Assembly: GCA_032718475.1 (NCBI GenBank)
Contig: JAUCBJ010003457.1
Coordinates: forward strand, 1-35,154
Source of the DNA: Nemertoderma westbladi
Lineage: Eukaryota; Xenacoelomorpha; Nemertodermatida; Nemertodermatidae
Length of the DNA stretch: 35,154 nt
Direction: 5' to 3'
Under the pieces are notes generated by a model. It had not been told where the DNA came from, searched no databases, and saw nothing but the letters and a program-made list of their open reading frames with translations. Shown one piece after another: positions 10,555 to 20,951 of this stretch. The translations under genes and the position numbers were made by a program. The first letter of the stretch is position 1. Each line of letters starts with the position of its first letter.

Positions 10555-11868
10555 ATGGCCGCTTACAACTCTGCATTGGCACACCAACTGTTTGGAGAAA
10601 TTGATTCTGAACCATCAATGTCACAACAGCCTCAACAGCTGAGAAATGTGCATCAGGTAGATCTAGATATGTTTGAAGACGAAGAGGACAATTATGATGG
10701 AGATTGTGAAGCTCTTGGCGAGGGTGGCCCTAATAGCATTGATGATGATTCTGTGACTGTTTTGAGTGACAGTGACTATGAACTTACTGAGGAATCGGGG
10801 GATTCGGATGGAAGTGACAACCTACTGGCAGCCTACAACACGGGATATGGATCAGATTCCTCTGATGAAACCAAAATGGCTGTTGATGATGCTACATATC
10901 GATCAAAAGATAGAACAGTTTATTCAGATATAGAGCCTGCTCCAGTTCGACGGCAACAAGCAGATGTCATTCGATTTTCAGCAACTGTTTTGAACAAACC
11001 GAAATCGGAAATTGATGGTTTCATGCAATTCATGACCAGGGAAATTTTATACATTGTTCTTCGTCAGACAAATAAAAAGGGAAAGATACTAGCCAGGGTA
11101 AAGTCTCGCAAGTTTAGACAATTTTCATTTGGTGAAATGAAGGCTGGTATAGGAATACTGATCATGGCGGGTGTATACCGTAGTTGTCACCAAACAGTTA
11201 GAGATTTGTGGCACCCAATTCATGGCCCACCGTTTTTTAAGGCAGCCATGGCTATAAGCCGATTCTACCTGTTTCTGGAGTGCCTCCGTTTCGATGACAA
11301 ATCAACCCGAGATCAGAGGAAATCGGCAGATAACGATAAATTTGCGGCCATTAGAGAGGTTTGGGAAATGCTGCAAGAACAACTGAAAAAACATATCATC
11401 CCAGAAGCTCATCTTACTGTTGATGAGCAATTACTTGGATTTAGAGGTCGAGTTCCAGGGAGGGCTTATATGCCACAAAAACCAAAGAAATTCGGCACTA
11501 AGATCTTCTGGTTATGTGAAGCTTCTTCCGGATTTGCATTGCGAGGATTCATTTATGGGGGTAAGGAGGGAGACTCAGTCCATGTGGGCTTAGCCACTGA
11601 CGTTGTGATGTTATTAACCATCCCCTACCATGGCACTGGCAGAAACATCACAACAGACAATTATTTCACCTCGCTTGAGCTCGCACAGCGTCTGAAGAAG
11701 GTAGACATGACGCTTCTGGGAACTATGAAGGCAAACCAACGTGAGATACCTGCTGAGCTCAATAAGTTGAAAGGTCGTGAATTAAATTCTAGCATGTTCG
11801 CCTACAACAACGAGTTCAACGTACTCTTGTGCTCATACAACAGTACAAAGCCAAAAAAAAACCATTAG
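10555..11868 (+). pseudogene. piggyBac-family transposase, truncated before the third catalytic Asp
   Basis: A 437-codon frame. The first ~130 residues are acidic and low-complexity (DEEDNYDGD, DSDGSD), normal for piggyBac N-termini. The DDE domain follows (about 150-430), with the conserved TVDEQLLGFRGR holding Asp290 and TTDNYFTS holding Asp368. Their spacing of 78 residues equals that between the first two catalytic Asps of the classical piggyBac enzyme (268 and 346). The third Asp, about 100 residues further on, is missing: after CSYNSTKPKK the frame ends at a 9-A run (11853-11861). Downstream coding resumes after a gap far shorter than expected, implying a deletion of roughly 200 bp. The enzyme should therefore be inactive for cut-and-paste. 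Confidence 0.92.
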
Positions 11869-12300
11869 CCACTTCACGTGCAAACGAAAGACCAATCGTT
11901 GGCCTGTTGTCATATTTATGAACATGATTGACATCGCTGCTCTAAACGGATTTCTCCTTCTAGATAAGGTTGGATATGAGGATTCCCGTAGCTCATTCCT
12001 AAAGACACTGGCGCTTACGCTTGCAGATGAAGAGCTAGAGACGAGTAGATCTTGATTGTACTCCTGTTATATCTCGACAAGCAGCTCTAATGCTCGGTTA
12101 CCAACGAAAAGTAGCCATTGGATCGATATCATCTGGTCCATGAAAGTGTAAACTGTGCAGTGGTGCACAAGGTCGTTCATCCACTTGAGATCGCTGTGAC
12201 ACTTACAAGAATCCAGTTTGTAAAACCCATTCAACTGTCCAAAGACAGGTTATATGTCAAAACTGTCAATCTTCTCACTCATAGCGAGTCAGTGACTGCT
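11869..12300 (+). pseudogene. Frameshifted C-terminus of the piggyBac transposase with cysteine-rich domain
   Basis: Near 11873 another frame reads TCKRKTNRWPVVIFMNMIDI, then AALNGFLLLDKVGYE, the conserved region after the third catalytic Asp in piggyBac transposases. Further on, at about 12145-12275, fragments KCKLCSG and RCDTYKNPVCKTHS then ICQNC match the C-terminal cysteine-rich zinc-binding domain, split by frameshifts and stops. This shows the element once encoded a full-length enzyme and has since decayed. No TTAA-flanked terminal repeat was identified. Confidence 0.8.
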
Positions 12301-12820
12301 GGTTAAGTTCATTGATATTATCCATGCCTATGTTTTATGATTTTATAGAGTTTATTTTTTGCATTGGTCTGTTGGTATCGTTTACCGGTAGTGTGTTGGT
12401 TTAGTTTTCTGCTGAACATTTAGCAGATGCAATAAAATGGAATAGCTATGGTGAGCAGATCCGCATTTTTCTATTCATTTTACTAACAAACACTGACTAA
12501 CCACTAAGACTAACTAAACAAACACACACTCTTGGGAATTTAATAGTTCGGAAAAGTTTGAGATGTTAAAAAAATTGTTGGACACATAGACTGACAGACT
12601 AACTGAAAATCACACATACTAATTATTATACCATCCATTTTTTATGTACATAAGTAATTTCTAGCAATATAATTATTAAATATGTCAAATTGTAAGACTA
12701 AACTCTCCAAAATGAGTTAAAATTTAACTAGAATCAATGACTACAATTGTAGTCCCATTGTGCAATAATGTAAAAAATATTTCTCATGCAAATTAGTGCA
12801 TATAAAAATGCAAATAAAAA
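12301..12820. other. AT-rich non-coding stretch with short repeats
   Basis: Short ACTAACAAACACTGACTAAC-like simple sequence lies at 12480-12530, and the palindrome GACTACAATTGTAGTC lies at 12739-12754. No gene is visible. Confidence 0.4.
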
Positions 12821-13523
12821 TGTGCCCAGCTTCTGCTTTGAGTACTAGTGGAGTTACAGGTACAGCCAAAATATGTCCGGAAATATAATCGCAGCCTGTG
12901 AAGGACAAATAGTGGCTGCACGGACACTTTCTGGCTGTAAATATGTGGACAATTTTTGGCTGAGCTTCAGCCAGAAAGTGACCAGTGTTCCTAACTGTAC
13001 CGTACCCCCACTAAATCGGTCATTGCGGTTCTAATGAGCATACTACAACTACTGTACTATAAATGCAGTACTGCAGCAGGAGAACTAAAAGTTGTCCATC
13101 GCGAAAATTGAGAGGTCACTAGCACTCAAAGGCTGAAAGGGTAGGTTCTGGCCATATGCTGATATGGCACTACTCCCCTAGGTCTGTAGGTCCCAAAATC
13201 AAAATTTTGGTATCTACCACTACCAGTCTACTGTAACTACTGAACTAAGTTTGGACCCATTTGATGATATGTAATGCATGCAGGAAGTTCTTTCTTGAGT
13301 CATTGATCTTTCATGATGTGTTATATTGTGATAAATTTCATTACAGTTAGGAACACTGGCTGACTGGTCACTTTCTGGCTGGAGCTCAGCCAAAAATTGT
13401 CCACATATTTACAGCCAGAAAGTGTCCGTGCAGCCACTATTTGTCCTTCAACAGGCTGCGATTATATTTCCGGACATATTTTGGCTGTACCTCCACTAGT
13501 ACTCAAAGCAGAAGCTGGGCACA
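12821..13523. repeat. Long near-perfect palindrome (~178-bp arms)
   Basis: The arms at 12821-12998 and 13346-13523 are inverted copies with only a few differences, including an 8-bp extra CTGACTGG-type step in the right arm near 13361. Each runs from TGTGCCCAGCTTCTGCTTTG through TATGTCCGGAAATATAATCG to AGTGTTCCTAACTG. The ~347-bp loop holds no gene. It is probably a MITE or fold-back copy; no clear target duplication was found. Confidence 0.75.
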
Positions 13524-13547
13524 TAATGTGACAATTTTAGGCCTATT

Positions 13548-13783
13548 AATGATAGTTGTCCCAACGATGAGATTCTAATTCTCAAATTAATTTATACAGA
13601 ATTTTGTGGCGATTCTAATGGCATAGGCCTAATTTTTAGAATGCCAATGTTAAAAATTCACTGCCAGTTTTCAAATGAAATTTAGCATTGTTTTCTATGG
13701 AGAAATTTCACTCTGAGAGCGTTTTCCGCGGACACATTCTGGCTGTAAATTGGACAAATTGTGACCAGTGTTCCTGGCTGCAT
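13548..13783 (-). repeat. Dispersed repeat family copy (inverted relative to 5847-6070)
   Basis: The sequence is the reverse complement of 5847-6070 with small differences, such as an extra GGCCTA near 13626. It lies next to the palindrome, whose arms share the CTGGCTGTAAAT...GACCAGTGTTCCT motif. It is non-coding; apparent open frames across it are incidental. Confidence 0.75.
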
Positions 13784-14289
13784 TATGGTATGGCAGGGTG
13801 CATCGCGATGGCTCAAAATTTCAACCCTTTTGGGATCCGTGAAGATATAGATGAAATTTATAGAAATTTTTTTCCCTTATTTTTTTACCATTTGGCAACT
13901 TTTGTGCACTGGTAGAACAATGAAATCGAAAAAAAGTAAAAAACGCACCGCCAGTACAATACTACAATCATAGTATTTAGACCTACAATTTTTTACAGTA
14001 GGCAGTAGGCGTAGGGCGGGGCTGCAGGGTGACAGACCGAACATAATCAGGATCGAATGTAACATTTTCCTTTATCTGTTTATGGAGATGTTTAACCTTA
14101 TTGTAAAGCGTTCCTACTGGAATTTTGTAGAGTTCATGGGCTTTTCTTTATGTCATTTCTCATTTGTAGGCCTAGCTGAGATATAGGCTAGCGTTCAAAG
14201 ATTGCACGAAGAATTGTTCGCTCACATAACTGCATAATGTTCTGGAACATTTATTGTTTATGTATGAATAGTTACACAATAGATATATT
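13784..14289. other. Non-coding stretch upstream of NRBP, nothing recognised
   Basis: AT-rich sequence. No gene, RNA or clear repeat was seen. Confidence 0.4.
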
Positions 14290-14580
14290 GAGAAATTTTT
14301 TTGTGGCAAATTCTTGTTCTCACTTCTGCACTTTGCACGAACTTGAAGAGCTTTGAGAACCCTGTCGCTTATCCAGTTAACAATATTCTGCAAATCGCCC
14401 CTGAGAGCCAGATTAGCTTACTTCGCGCCAGATATATATTCACCTAACTGTCGTACTGTTCTTGGTGTATGTATTGCAGTATTGCAGTCAGGCAGTTGGG
14501 CTTTGAGAGCCCTGCAGCGCCAGGACTCTTACTTCATGCCAGATATATTCACATATCTAGCGTAGGCCTAAGTATTGTAG
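14290..14580 (+). repeat. Dispersed repeat, uninterrupted copy of that at 283-392 / 1771-1815
   Basis: It contains GTGGCAAATTCTTGTTCTCAC and CACTTTGCACGAACTT (as at 297-340), then two degenerate copies of CGCGCCAGATATATTCACC (14425 and 14533) as at 1771. Because it ends about 110 bp before the NRBP start codon, it may contribute to the 5' UTR or promoter region of that gene. Confidence 0.55.
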
Positions 14581-14688
14581 TCGGGAGGCCAGTACAGCAG
14601 TCTGGCAGTACCGGCTGACCGGTCAGCCGGTAGGCAGGTAAGTCTGTCTTTAGTGCAGTTTTGCAGTTAGTGCTTAGCTATCTTAATT

Positions 14689-14934
14689 ATGATGGATGAA
14701 TCAGTATTTGTTGCGCAAGTGACCCACGAGCATTCGTTACAATCTGATTCTACACCTGGAACAACAACAAATATAATCCCCTCCACACTTGTCTTATCTT
14801 CGGGGGATGATACTGGGACCAGCAAAGGAATAAGGGAGGCCAGCTCTAAAGATAAACAGAGCGAAAGTGAAGATGATGAAAGCGAAATTTTGGAGGAAAG
14901 TCCATGTGGTAGTTGGCAAAAACGAAGAGAACAG
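14689..14934 (+). CDS. NRBP1: NRBP exon 1: start codon and acidic N-terminal tail
   Basis: ATG-ATG at 14689 and 14692; either Met could start. The 82 codons include a Ser/Thr-rich leader, then [19 protein letters not shown], diagnostic of NRBP. The exon ends ...AGAACAG before GTATGT at 14935, phase 0. The upstream sequence is repeat-derived, and I saw no convincing TATA box. Confidence 0.9.
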
Positions 14935-16856
14935 GTATGTATGTCCAGATGTATATCAATCTGTTAATTGACAGATCGGCCACAGTTCAATGCTGCAATG
15001 TCAGTATGTTGTTTGGTGTGCTGGTGTTGCTGTGTATTTACTAGCAGACTATTATATATCAGTATATAGTCTGATAGTGGAATGGGCAGACCGGTACAGG
15101 TATGTTCAGATGTTCATGTTCCGTTCATCCGTTACAGGGTACTGCAACCGCACCGCCGATACCGGTGCCATAACTGCTGAACTGCAGTACTGAACTTTCT
15201 TTAGCATATAAAATCGTGCTGCTTTATGGCAGTATGGTGACATCACGCTGTGTGATGTGTGACCTTAGTGCTTAAATACTAGGACCGGTTCTTGTTAATG
15301 TTGATTGTTGTAGATCACTAATTTTCAATTTTTAAACTTATGTGCCTCGTCGTTTAACAACATCTATAGATAAATTGCCTGTAACATCCTGTAGGGAGGG
15401 AATATGTCTTGGATCCTACATTAAATTATAGGCTTAAATGAATGTACAGCACGGCTTTTATTAACTATTTGTTGATAGGTGACTCAACGCGATGTTCCTG
15501 GTATTGATGTCGCTTACTTGGCTATGGATATGGAAGAAGGAGTTGAGGTGGTCTGGAATGAGGTTCAATTTTCGGAGAGAATAAATTTTAAAGCAAATGA
15601 GGTATATATATTATTAAATTACCGGTAATAAATTTTAATTACGAAGCACCAGGTAAGGAGATAACAATTATGTTAAAACTAAACATGCGAAGTCAACATG
15701 TGTGTGCAATCTGTCTCATTGCGACCCTTTTATTTTTTTTGGTTGAGTTTTCTGATTATTATTATTGTGTGCGCCTACAGCATTGTGGAAGATGGCGAAT
15801 TTCTTATGAATTACCAAATATCAAAATTAAATATTAAATATTAAAAAATATCGCAAACTAATACTGGTACCGGTACGGTACGCAATCCTATAAAAAGATT
15901 ATGTCCTTCACAAATAGCATTTCTTGCAATGTAAGAAGTATACAGATTGTATTATAAGATATATTATAGATTAAACTGCTGTGCCTGTCACATAATTTAC
16001 TATTTGTTTTACAGGATAAAATTCGCGCCGTGTTTGATAATCTAACTCAGTTAGAGCATGCTAACATTGTGAAATTCCACAAGTACTGGACCGATGTGAA
16101 GACCGAGAAACCCAGAGTAAGGATATTTAAATGCATATGCATTAAATGCAGTTGTTTTTAATAAATTAATTATTTGTTTCACTTAAGGTTTATTTGCTAT
16201 CCATGCAACTTAAGTTTCTTGGTTGGGATTTATCTATCCTTGAGAAACGAGTCATTGTGTGGTATATCATTCCGGAGTTCGGTGTAGTTGGTTATCATCT
16301 AAATCGACTTCTTATATAAATATTGATGTTGTGGTATAGCTCGAAACATATGCTATATTACGGATTGGATGTTTATCACATTCACAAATCGTTTAGCCTA
16401 CTTCTCTACGTGGCAACGCCTTCCATTTATTTGCCTTCCTTCCGATTCCTAGAGTAGATTAGTGATTGTCTATTTGTTTTTTGCTGCTCTGTTACTGTTT
16501 TATTTACTTTTATATCATGTTTTATAGGTAATTTTCATTACTGAGTACATGAGTTCCGGTTCCATGTCTCAATTTCTGAAGAAAACAAGAATGAACCAGA
16601 AGTTTATGCATGTTAAGGTAATCAATCAATTAATTAATTATAAATGTTAATCATATATTTATTATTAACGTTGATTTCAGCCTATATCATTATTATTATC
16701 GCTTCATCCATCTATCACAGGCGTGGAAACGTTGGTGCATACAGATTCTTTCTGCTTTAAGTTACCTGCATTCATGCTACCCTCCTATTATCCACGGAAA
16801 CCTTACTTGTGATACCATATTTATTCAGCATAATGGCCTTATTAAGATCGGATCAG
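14689..16856 (+). CDS. NRBP1: Nuclear receptor-binding protein (NRBP1/2) pseudokinase, exons 1-5 of a longer gene
   Basis: Five exons (14689-14934, 15479-15601, 16015-16116, 16528-16617, 16721-16856) all have GT-AG borders and join in frame to 232 codons. The product matches the N-terminal 40-45% of animal NRBP, a scaffold pseudokinase acting in ubiquitin-ligase and trafficking complexes. It has an acidic N-terminus leading into [19 protein letters not shown]. The kinase-like fold carries pseudokinase substitutions: WNEV where the ATP-binding lysine should be, HGNL in place of the HRDL catalytic loop, and IKIGS where DFG should start. All four junctions are intact and there are no stops, which points to a functional gene. 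Invertebrates usually have one NRBP, so NRBP1 versus NRBP2 is not meaningful. The remaining exons are not in the window. Confidence 0.93.
15479..15601 (+). CDS. NRBP1: NRBP exon 2: N-lobe with lost ATP-lysine
   Basis: 41 codons after TTGATAG, ending before GTATAT, phase 0 at both ends. It encodes the start of the kinase-like domain, [20 protein letters not shown], then WNEVQFSER. The invariant VAIK lysine of active kinases is absent, as in all NRBPs. The preceding intron is 544 bp. Confidence 0.92.
16015..16116 (+). CDS. NRBP1: NRBP exon 3: alpha-C region
   Basis: 34 codons after TTTTACAG, ending at GTAAGG, phase 0. It encodes [20 protein letters not shown] and KYWTDVK, matching the conserved NRBP segment. 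The preceding intron is 413 bp. Confidence 0.92.
16528..16617 (+). CDS. NRBP1: NRBP exon 4: hinge region
   Basis: 30 codons after TTTATAG, ending at GTAATC, phase 0. It encodes [20 protein letters not shown], the conserved hinge and alpha-D segment. The flanking introns are 411 and 103 bp. Confidence 0.92.
16721..16856 (+). CDS. NRBP1: NRBP exon 5: pseudo-catalytic loop
   Basis: 45 codons plus one base (phase 1) after TATCACAG, ending GGATCAG before GTAAGC. It encodes [19 protein letters not shown] and [20 protein letters not shown], with HGN replacing HRD. The next exon should resume with Val-Ala-Pro-Asp or similar; no such sequence was found up to 35154. Confidence 0.92.
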
Positions 16857-17650
16857 GTAAGCCCCCAAAATATTTTTTAGCCTAATTCATTTTACCTCTT
16901 GTATAATGACTTCATATGTTTGTCCTTTTAGATTTCAATTTCAATTTCCTAATTCTTTATATTCTTCTTATAATTCTTTATATATTCTTTACTTTGTAGT
17001 TCTTTGGCTATATTTGTTATATTTATGAATTCGTTCGTTACTATAGCTGCTATAGCGAGGCATACAGTGCATCATAATATGCACTTCCTTCTAGAAGGTT
17101 AGCGTTCTGCCCATATAGATAGTTATAAAAGGATTATTATTTGTTTCTCATTTGTTGTTTCCTATTATTGCGATTACTTTTACTGTGTACTACTATCATC
17201 TTTCAAACTGGCGCCGTATAATTTTTGCCAAAATGCGCCATGCGTCTGCGCCCAGATGATGGCTATTAATGGTGAAGTTCTCCCCACATTGTAGTGTTTG
17301 TGTATCAAATTTTGCGTAGCAATGGTACTCACTAGGGTGGTGTTAGTGTTTGCTTTTTATATTGCTTTGATATGCTGCTCTTACTGATTCACGGTAGTGC
17401 TTTAGTTTTAGTCTACTTTTTCTTATACTTATAGTTATAGTCTAGTGGGATTTTAAAAAAATATATGGATGTTTCATTTTCTCCAATAATTTAATATATA
17501 TAAAAAGCAATGAATTTTTATTTCCATGCTATAATTTTTATATGAAATCAGTCATTCACTGGAAATTCCAACTACGTGTTTACGACATACATGCTTGTAT
17601 GTTGTAACTACATTCTACAGCATCAAATGAATGGTGTGGTGGAGTGAAAA
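16857..17650 (+). other. NRBP1: Start of NRBP intron 5, nothing recognised
   Basis: AT-rich intronic or intergenic DNA with no recognisable exon or repeat. If NRBP continues beyond the window, everything from here to 35154 is intron 5. Confidence 0.5.
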
Positions 17651-17654
17651 ACAC

Positions 17655-17890
17655 GAATTCACAACAGTTTACTGATTAACTCGATACACAACAGTTTACT
17701 GATTAACTCGATTCACAAGAGTTCACTGATTAACTTGATACACAACAATTTACTGATTAACTCGATTTATAACAGTTTACTGATTACCTCGATATACATG
17801 AGTTTACTGATTAACATGATACACAACAGTTTACTGATAATTCGATTTACAACAGTTTACTGATTAACTCAATACATAACAGTTTACAAA
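17655..17890 (+). repeat. 27-bp minisatellite (~9 copies)
   Basis: Tandem units of ACAACAGTTTACTGATTAAC followed by TCGATAC, about 27 bp each, with point variants between units. It abuts the 3' end of the first PRDM-like pseudogene copy. Confidence 0.85.
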
Positions 17891-17939
17891 TTCGTCCCAC
17901 TGTGGTGGTTACATTTTTGCCGCAATATATTGGATATAT

Positions 17940-18590
17940 CTGAGAAAGCTTTTGGGTTTTACTCAGGTGTGGATGCATTGGTGGTGAGTTTGGTTGCGCT
18001 TTGGATGAATGATTTAATGCAGACAGAACAACTGTATGGTTTCTCACCAGAGTGAACCCATTTGATGACTTTCGTGTTCCAATAGCCCAAACTCGAAACT
18101 TATCTGGATCATTTTTTGGGACCAGTAGGAACCCAAACCTGTTTCTGTAGAGTTGGGTTCATTGTTTTCAATTTTAAATGGGAAAGGAAAAGGAGAAAAG
18201 ATTCCACTGTGTAGATGACGTCGCAATGTTCGCATGGCAATTTAGGTGAACTCTTATCGTGAGATAAATCCATTATCTTTCTCATTGCACATCCACCTCT
18301 ACTACTCTGGTGTCTAAGAAGTACCTCCTGATTATCAGACTGGTAACTGTCACATCCAGCATAAAGAAACAACCCGTCATCAAAAGCTCTCATCCCTAAT
18401 TTCTTCTTCTTCGATTTTTTAATAATAATCAATCTCAATTCTTTCGTGTATCTCTTTGCGTACCAAGTAAGGAGTTCCATACCAGCTGCAACTGGTTTAC
18501 AGATCCGTTGATATATCTCCTCTCCGAACTGAAACTCGAATCGCAAACTCGAAAACACAGCTTGAATTACCAATTGTCTGTCATTATAGA
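17940..18590 (-). pseudogene. PRDM9-like PR/SET zinc-finger gene, copy A (partial)
   Basis: Read on the - strand, a 154-codon frame (18109-18573) begins in the C-terminal half of a PR/SET domain (EFQFGEEIYQRICKPVAAG, then MELLTWYAKRY). It continues through a linker (AGCDSYQSDNQEVLLRHQSS) to a single finger-like CEHC. After a frame change, 17960-18060 encodes HSGEKPYSCSVCIKSF, a classic C2H2 linker and finger start. The order SET, linker, isolated CxxC, fingers is that of PRDM9/PRDM7, a meiotic histone H3 methyltransferase in animals that use it. The SET N-terminus is missing: near 18555 the sequence jumps to the spacer. It is non-functional as it stands. PRDM11 or another PR/SET relative is an alternative. 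Confidence 0.75.
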
Positions 18591-18599
18591 GGGTTGATT

Positions 18600-18962
18600 C
18601 CTCATTAATAACTTCCCCTGGAGACCGTAGCCTAGCGGTAGGCTATACGTTGGCTGTGCTTAGCATCATCTGTTTGTCCGTGGACAAGAAGATTATTGGG
18701 TTTTCCACTGTTCACAGGGGGATTAGCAGTGTTTGGTGGATATTAGTGGGAAGACTGCTGGACTAGACCTACTACCGGCGGTCAAGCCTGCATTTAGAAT
18801 GGCTTGAGGTATTCAACCTTCAACTCCTGGATATCACGGTTAGTAATCCAGTGAATAACTACTTTTCCCTCGAGAACCAAAGTAAGAGCATTGGTGATTT
18901 CTTTTTGAATCCAGCAACGAATACCTTCTTTGGTGAAGGAGTGAGTTGTCTGTTTGTTATAA
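18600..18962. repeat. Spacer X, copy 1, between PRDM-like units
   Basis: About 340 bp that recurs at 24928-25255 and 28420-28738, from CCCCTGGAGACCGTAGCC to GAGTGAGTTGTCTGTTTGTT. It carries a tRNA-like A-box (GTAGCCTAGCGGTAGGCT) and, 230-250 bp on, a B-box-like GTTCGAATCC in the third copy. That distance is too large for an ordinary tRNA. It marks the boundary between tandem pseudogene units. Confidence 0.7.
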
Positions 18963-19735
18963 CTTCCTACTTAACACTATGTGTACTATTGTGTTTTATT
19001 TGATCGCAACTCTTCATAAATAATTTACTGCAGATTCGGCAGATTAAATATTTCATGCTTGAATAAACCCGCTGGTATGTCATTTGACTGGTCTGTTGGC
19101 TGAAAACTTTACTACATATAGAACAACTGTACAATTTCTCACAAGAGTGAACCCATTCGTTGTTCAATAGCCCTTTCATACTCTTAGCTGGTTTATCTAA
19201 ATTAGATTGTTTCTTGGGACCAGTAGGCATGTTGGAACCCGAAGGAAACGAGAAAAGATTCCACTGTATAAATGACAAATAGGAAATGAGAAAAGATTCC
19301 ACCGTGTAAACGACGTTGTAATGTTCGCATGTGAATTTAAGTAAATTGTTAGCATGAGCTAAGTCGAATCTCTTTCTCTCAGCACATCCACCACTACTCC
19401 TCTGTTGTCTAAGAAGTACCTCCTGATTATCAGACTGAAAACTGTCACATCCAGTACAGAGAAACTACCCATCTTCCAAAGCTTTCATCCCCAATTTCTT
19501 ATTCTTATATTGTTTAGTAATTAATCCCATATTCTTTTGTGTATCCATTTCCATACCAAATAAGGAGTTCCATTCCAGCTGAAACTGGTTTACAGACCCA
19601 ATAATATATCTCTGTTCCAAACCGAAACCCACAAGCAGTTTGTTCCTCTTCCCATTTGGAGCAGTTTACATTGCGCACCCAATAAAAGATTTACCCTCAT
19701 CATCCAACTCCTGGTTTATTTTCTCCATCATGAGG
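18963..19735 (-). pseudogene. PRDM9-like gene, copy B: zinc fingers, linker and SET
   Basis: The - strand frame 18967-19302 holds two degenerate C2H2 fingers, CSICSKVFSQQTSQMTYQRV and CRICSKLFMKSCDQIKHNST, the first missing its histidines. Further left-to-right (upstream in the gene) are the linker (TKQYKNKKLGMKA, then a stop where copies A and C have Leu or Trp) and the SET region. In the SET region a deletion relative to copy C removes about 30 bp near 19680 and shifts the frame, leaving readable NVNCSKWEEEQTA and KPVSAGMELLIWYG in another frame. Its lesions differ from those of copies A and C, so it decayed independently. Confidence 0.75.
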
Positions 19736-19739
19736 ACCA

Positions 19740-19958
19740 TCGTGTCGCAGTATCTGAGTGGACACAGTGCCTGAACTGCTTACACAATAGTGTTTCGTGG
19801 CGCATATTCGAATCTGACTAAAGACTGTAGAAATTTCGCACTGCTGTGTCCCTATAGGCAAGACACTTTAGACATTAGTGCCTACGCCAACCCAGCGGTA
19901 TAATTATTATTATTATTATATTATTATTATTATTAATATTATTATTAATATTATTATT
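19740..19958 (+). mobile_element. tRNA-derived SINE with (ATT)n tail
   Basis: It is inserted precisely between GAGGACCA and CCAAAGAATG, which are contiguous in copy C (about 27693-27712). A possible 4-bp duplication ACCA flanks it. It has an A-box-like CAGTATCTGAGTGG (19748-19761) and a B-box-like ATATTCGAATCTG (19804-19816), at tRNA-like spacing. The 3' end is (ATT)n from about 19901. It disrupts the PRDM-like copy B just upstream of its SET coding region. Confidence 0.7.
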
Positions 19959-19962
19959 ACCA

Positions 19963-20300
19963 AAGAATGTTCCCGGATTCAAATCGACCTTGGTAAACAC
20001 CTATTATTTTTATAAATTTGAGATTTCTTTATCTCCAGACACAGGGTAATTGATCTGCTGCCCTGGTTTCTTCCACCAGGAGTGGTTTTGGTATTGGGTA
20101 TGAAGATAAACTCCCCATGTACCAGACACTATCACTCAGTGTATTCCTCACTGCAAAGGTCTCAGAAAGCTGTTAATAATTTTATAGGGCAGTTGCAGTT
20201 GGTGTAATTGACCTCCTCTCTGGGTTGTAATCCACATCAGGGTTTGAAAGGAGCATTCGATTTAGAAGTGACGATGACTTTTAAATGTGACTCAACAGCT
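19963..20300 (-). pseudogene. PRDM9-like copy B, region upstream of the SET exon
   Basis: It matches 27705-28045 of copy C. On the - strand, VDLNPGTFFG at 19966-20000 resembles the ...P.GT.FGPYEG segment that opens the PRDM9-type SET domain. Upstream lies IPKP.LVE-like coding broken by a stop. Similarity ends at about 20295, where the sequence changes to unrelated DNA leading to the fold-back element. Confidence 0.6.
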
Positions 20301-20943
20301 GTAGATTAACAGATTAATAAATAAATAAATTAAATTATTAATTAATAAACTTTCTTTTAGGACTGGGTCTTTTGTCGATACCTAGATGTTGGGGTAGGGT
20401 GAGTAGCTACACCAAAGGTACACCAACGTGTACTTTCGACATTGCCAACCTGATAAATTAGTAGATGTAGAGGAGGACCGGGGGACCAGTGGTTCTACGG
20501 GGTTGACAACATCTACTTTGCAGCTTGGCAATCGGGACACACTTGCCAGTGCTGAAGTGTGATTTAATTTCTAATCCATAACATACTTTTTTTGTGTTAA
20601 TTCAGTTCTACATGCCGGACACACAGCCCACTTACTAAGTACATCGCAATTCGGGCATGATGACCCAGCGCCAGCGGTATTCATTGCACAATATGCAATA
20701 TGCCTACCCGAGTTCACAGCACAATCCTGCATTCACAGCAGTAGAGGCTGGCTGATATATCAGTATGGTATATGACGCAGTTAGGGGATAGCAGGATTGC
20801 AGACTACCGGTAGTGTGTAGAAGAACATGAGCAGAATGCAGGATTAATACAGCAACATGAAGTAAGTAGTACCGTAGAGCAGTACTGCAGTAGGGGGTTG
20901 CAGTAGTAGTGGTGGTCAGGTACACACACATCTGGCTATTGGC
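20301..20943. other. Unassigned DNA left of the fold-back element
   Basis: No gene is recognised. A polypyrimidine-AG (TTTCTTTTAG, 20350-20360) is followed by a short open stretch with no similarity I know; it does not match NRBP. Open frames on the - strand at 20704-20973 are low-complexity. Confidence 0.35.
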
Positions 20944-20951
20944 TACAGGTT

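Noticed and set aside
18600-18700. A tRNA gene at GTAGCCTAGCGGTAGGCT
   Set aside because: No B-box at tRNA distance and no cloverleaf could be drawn. The motif is kept only as a tRNA-like feature of spacer X.
20350-20470. Possible sixth NRBP exon after TTTCTTTTAG
   Set aside because: The translation (LGLLSIPRCWGRV...) does not match the expected NRBP continuation and soon reaches a stop.
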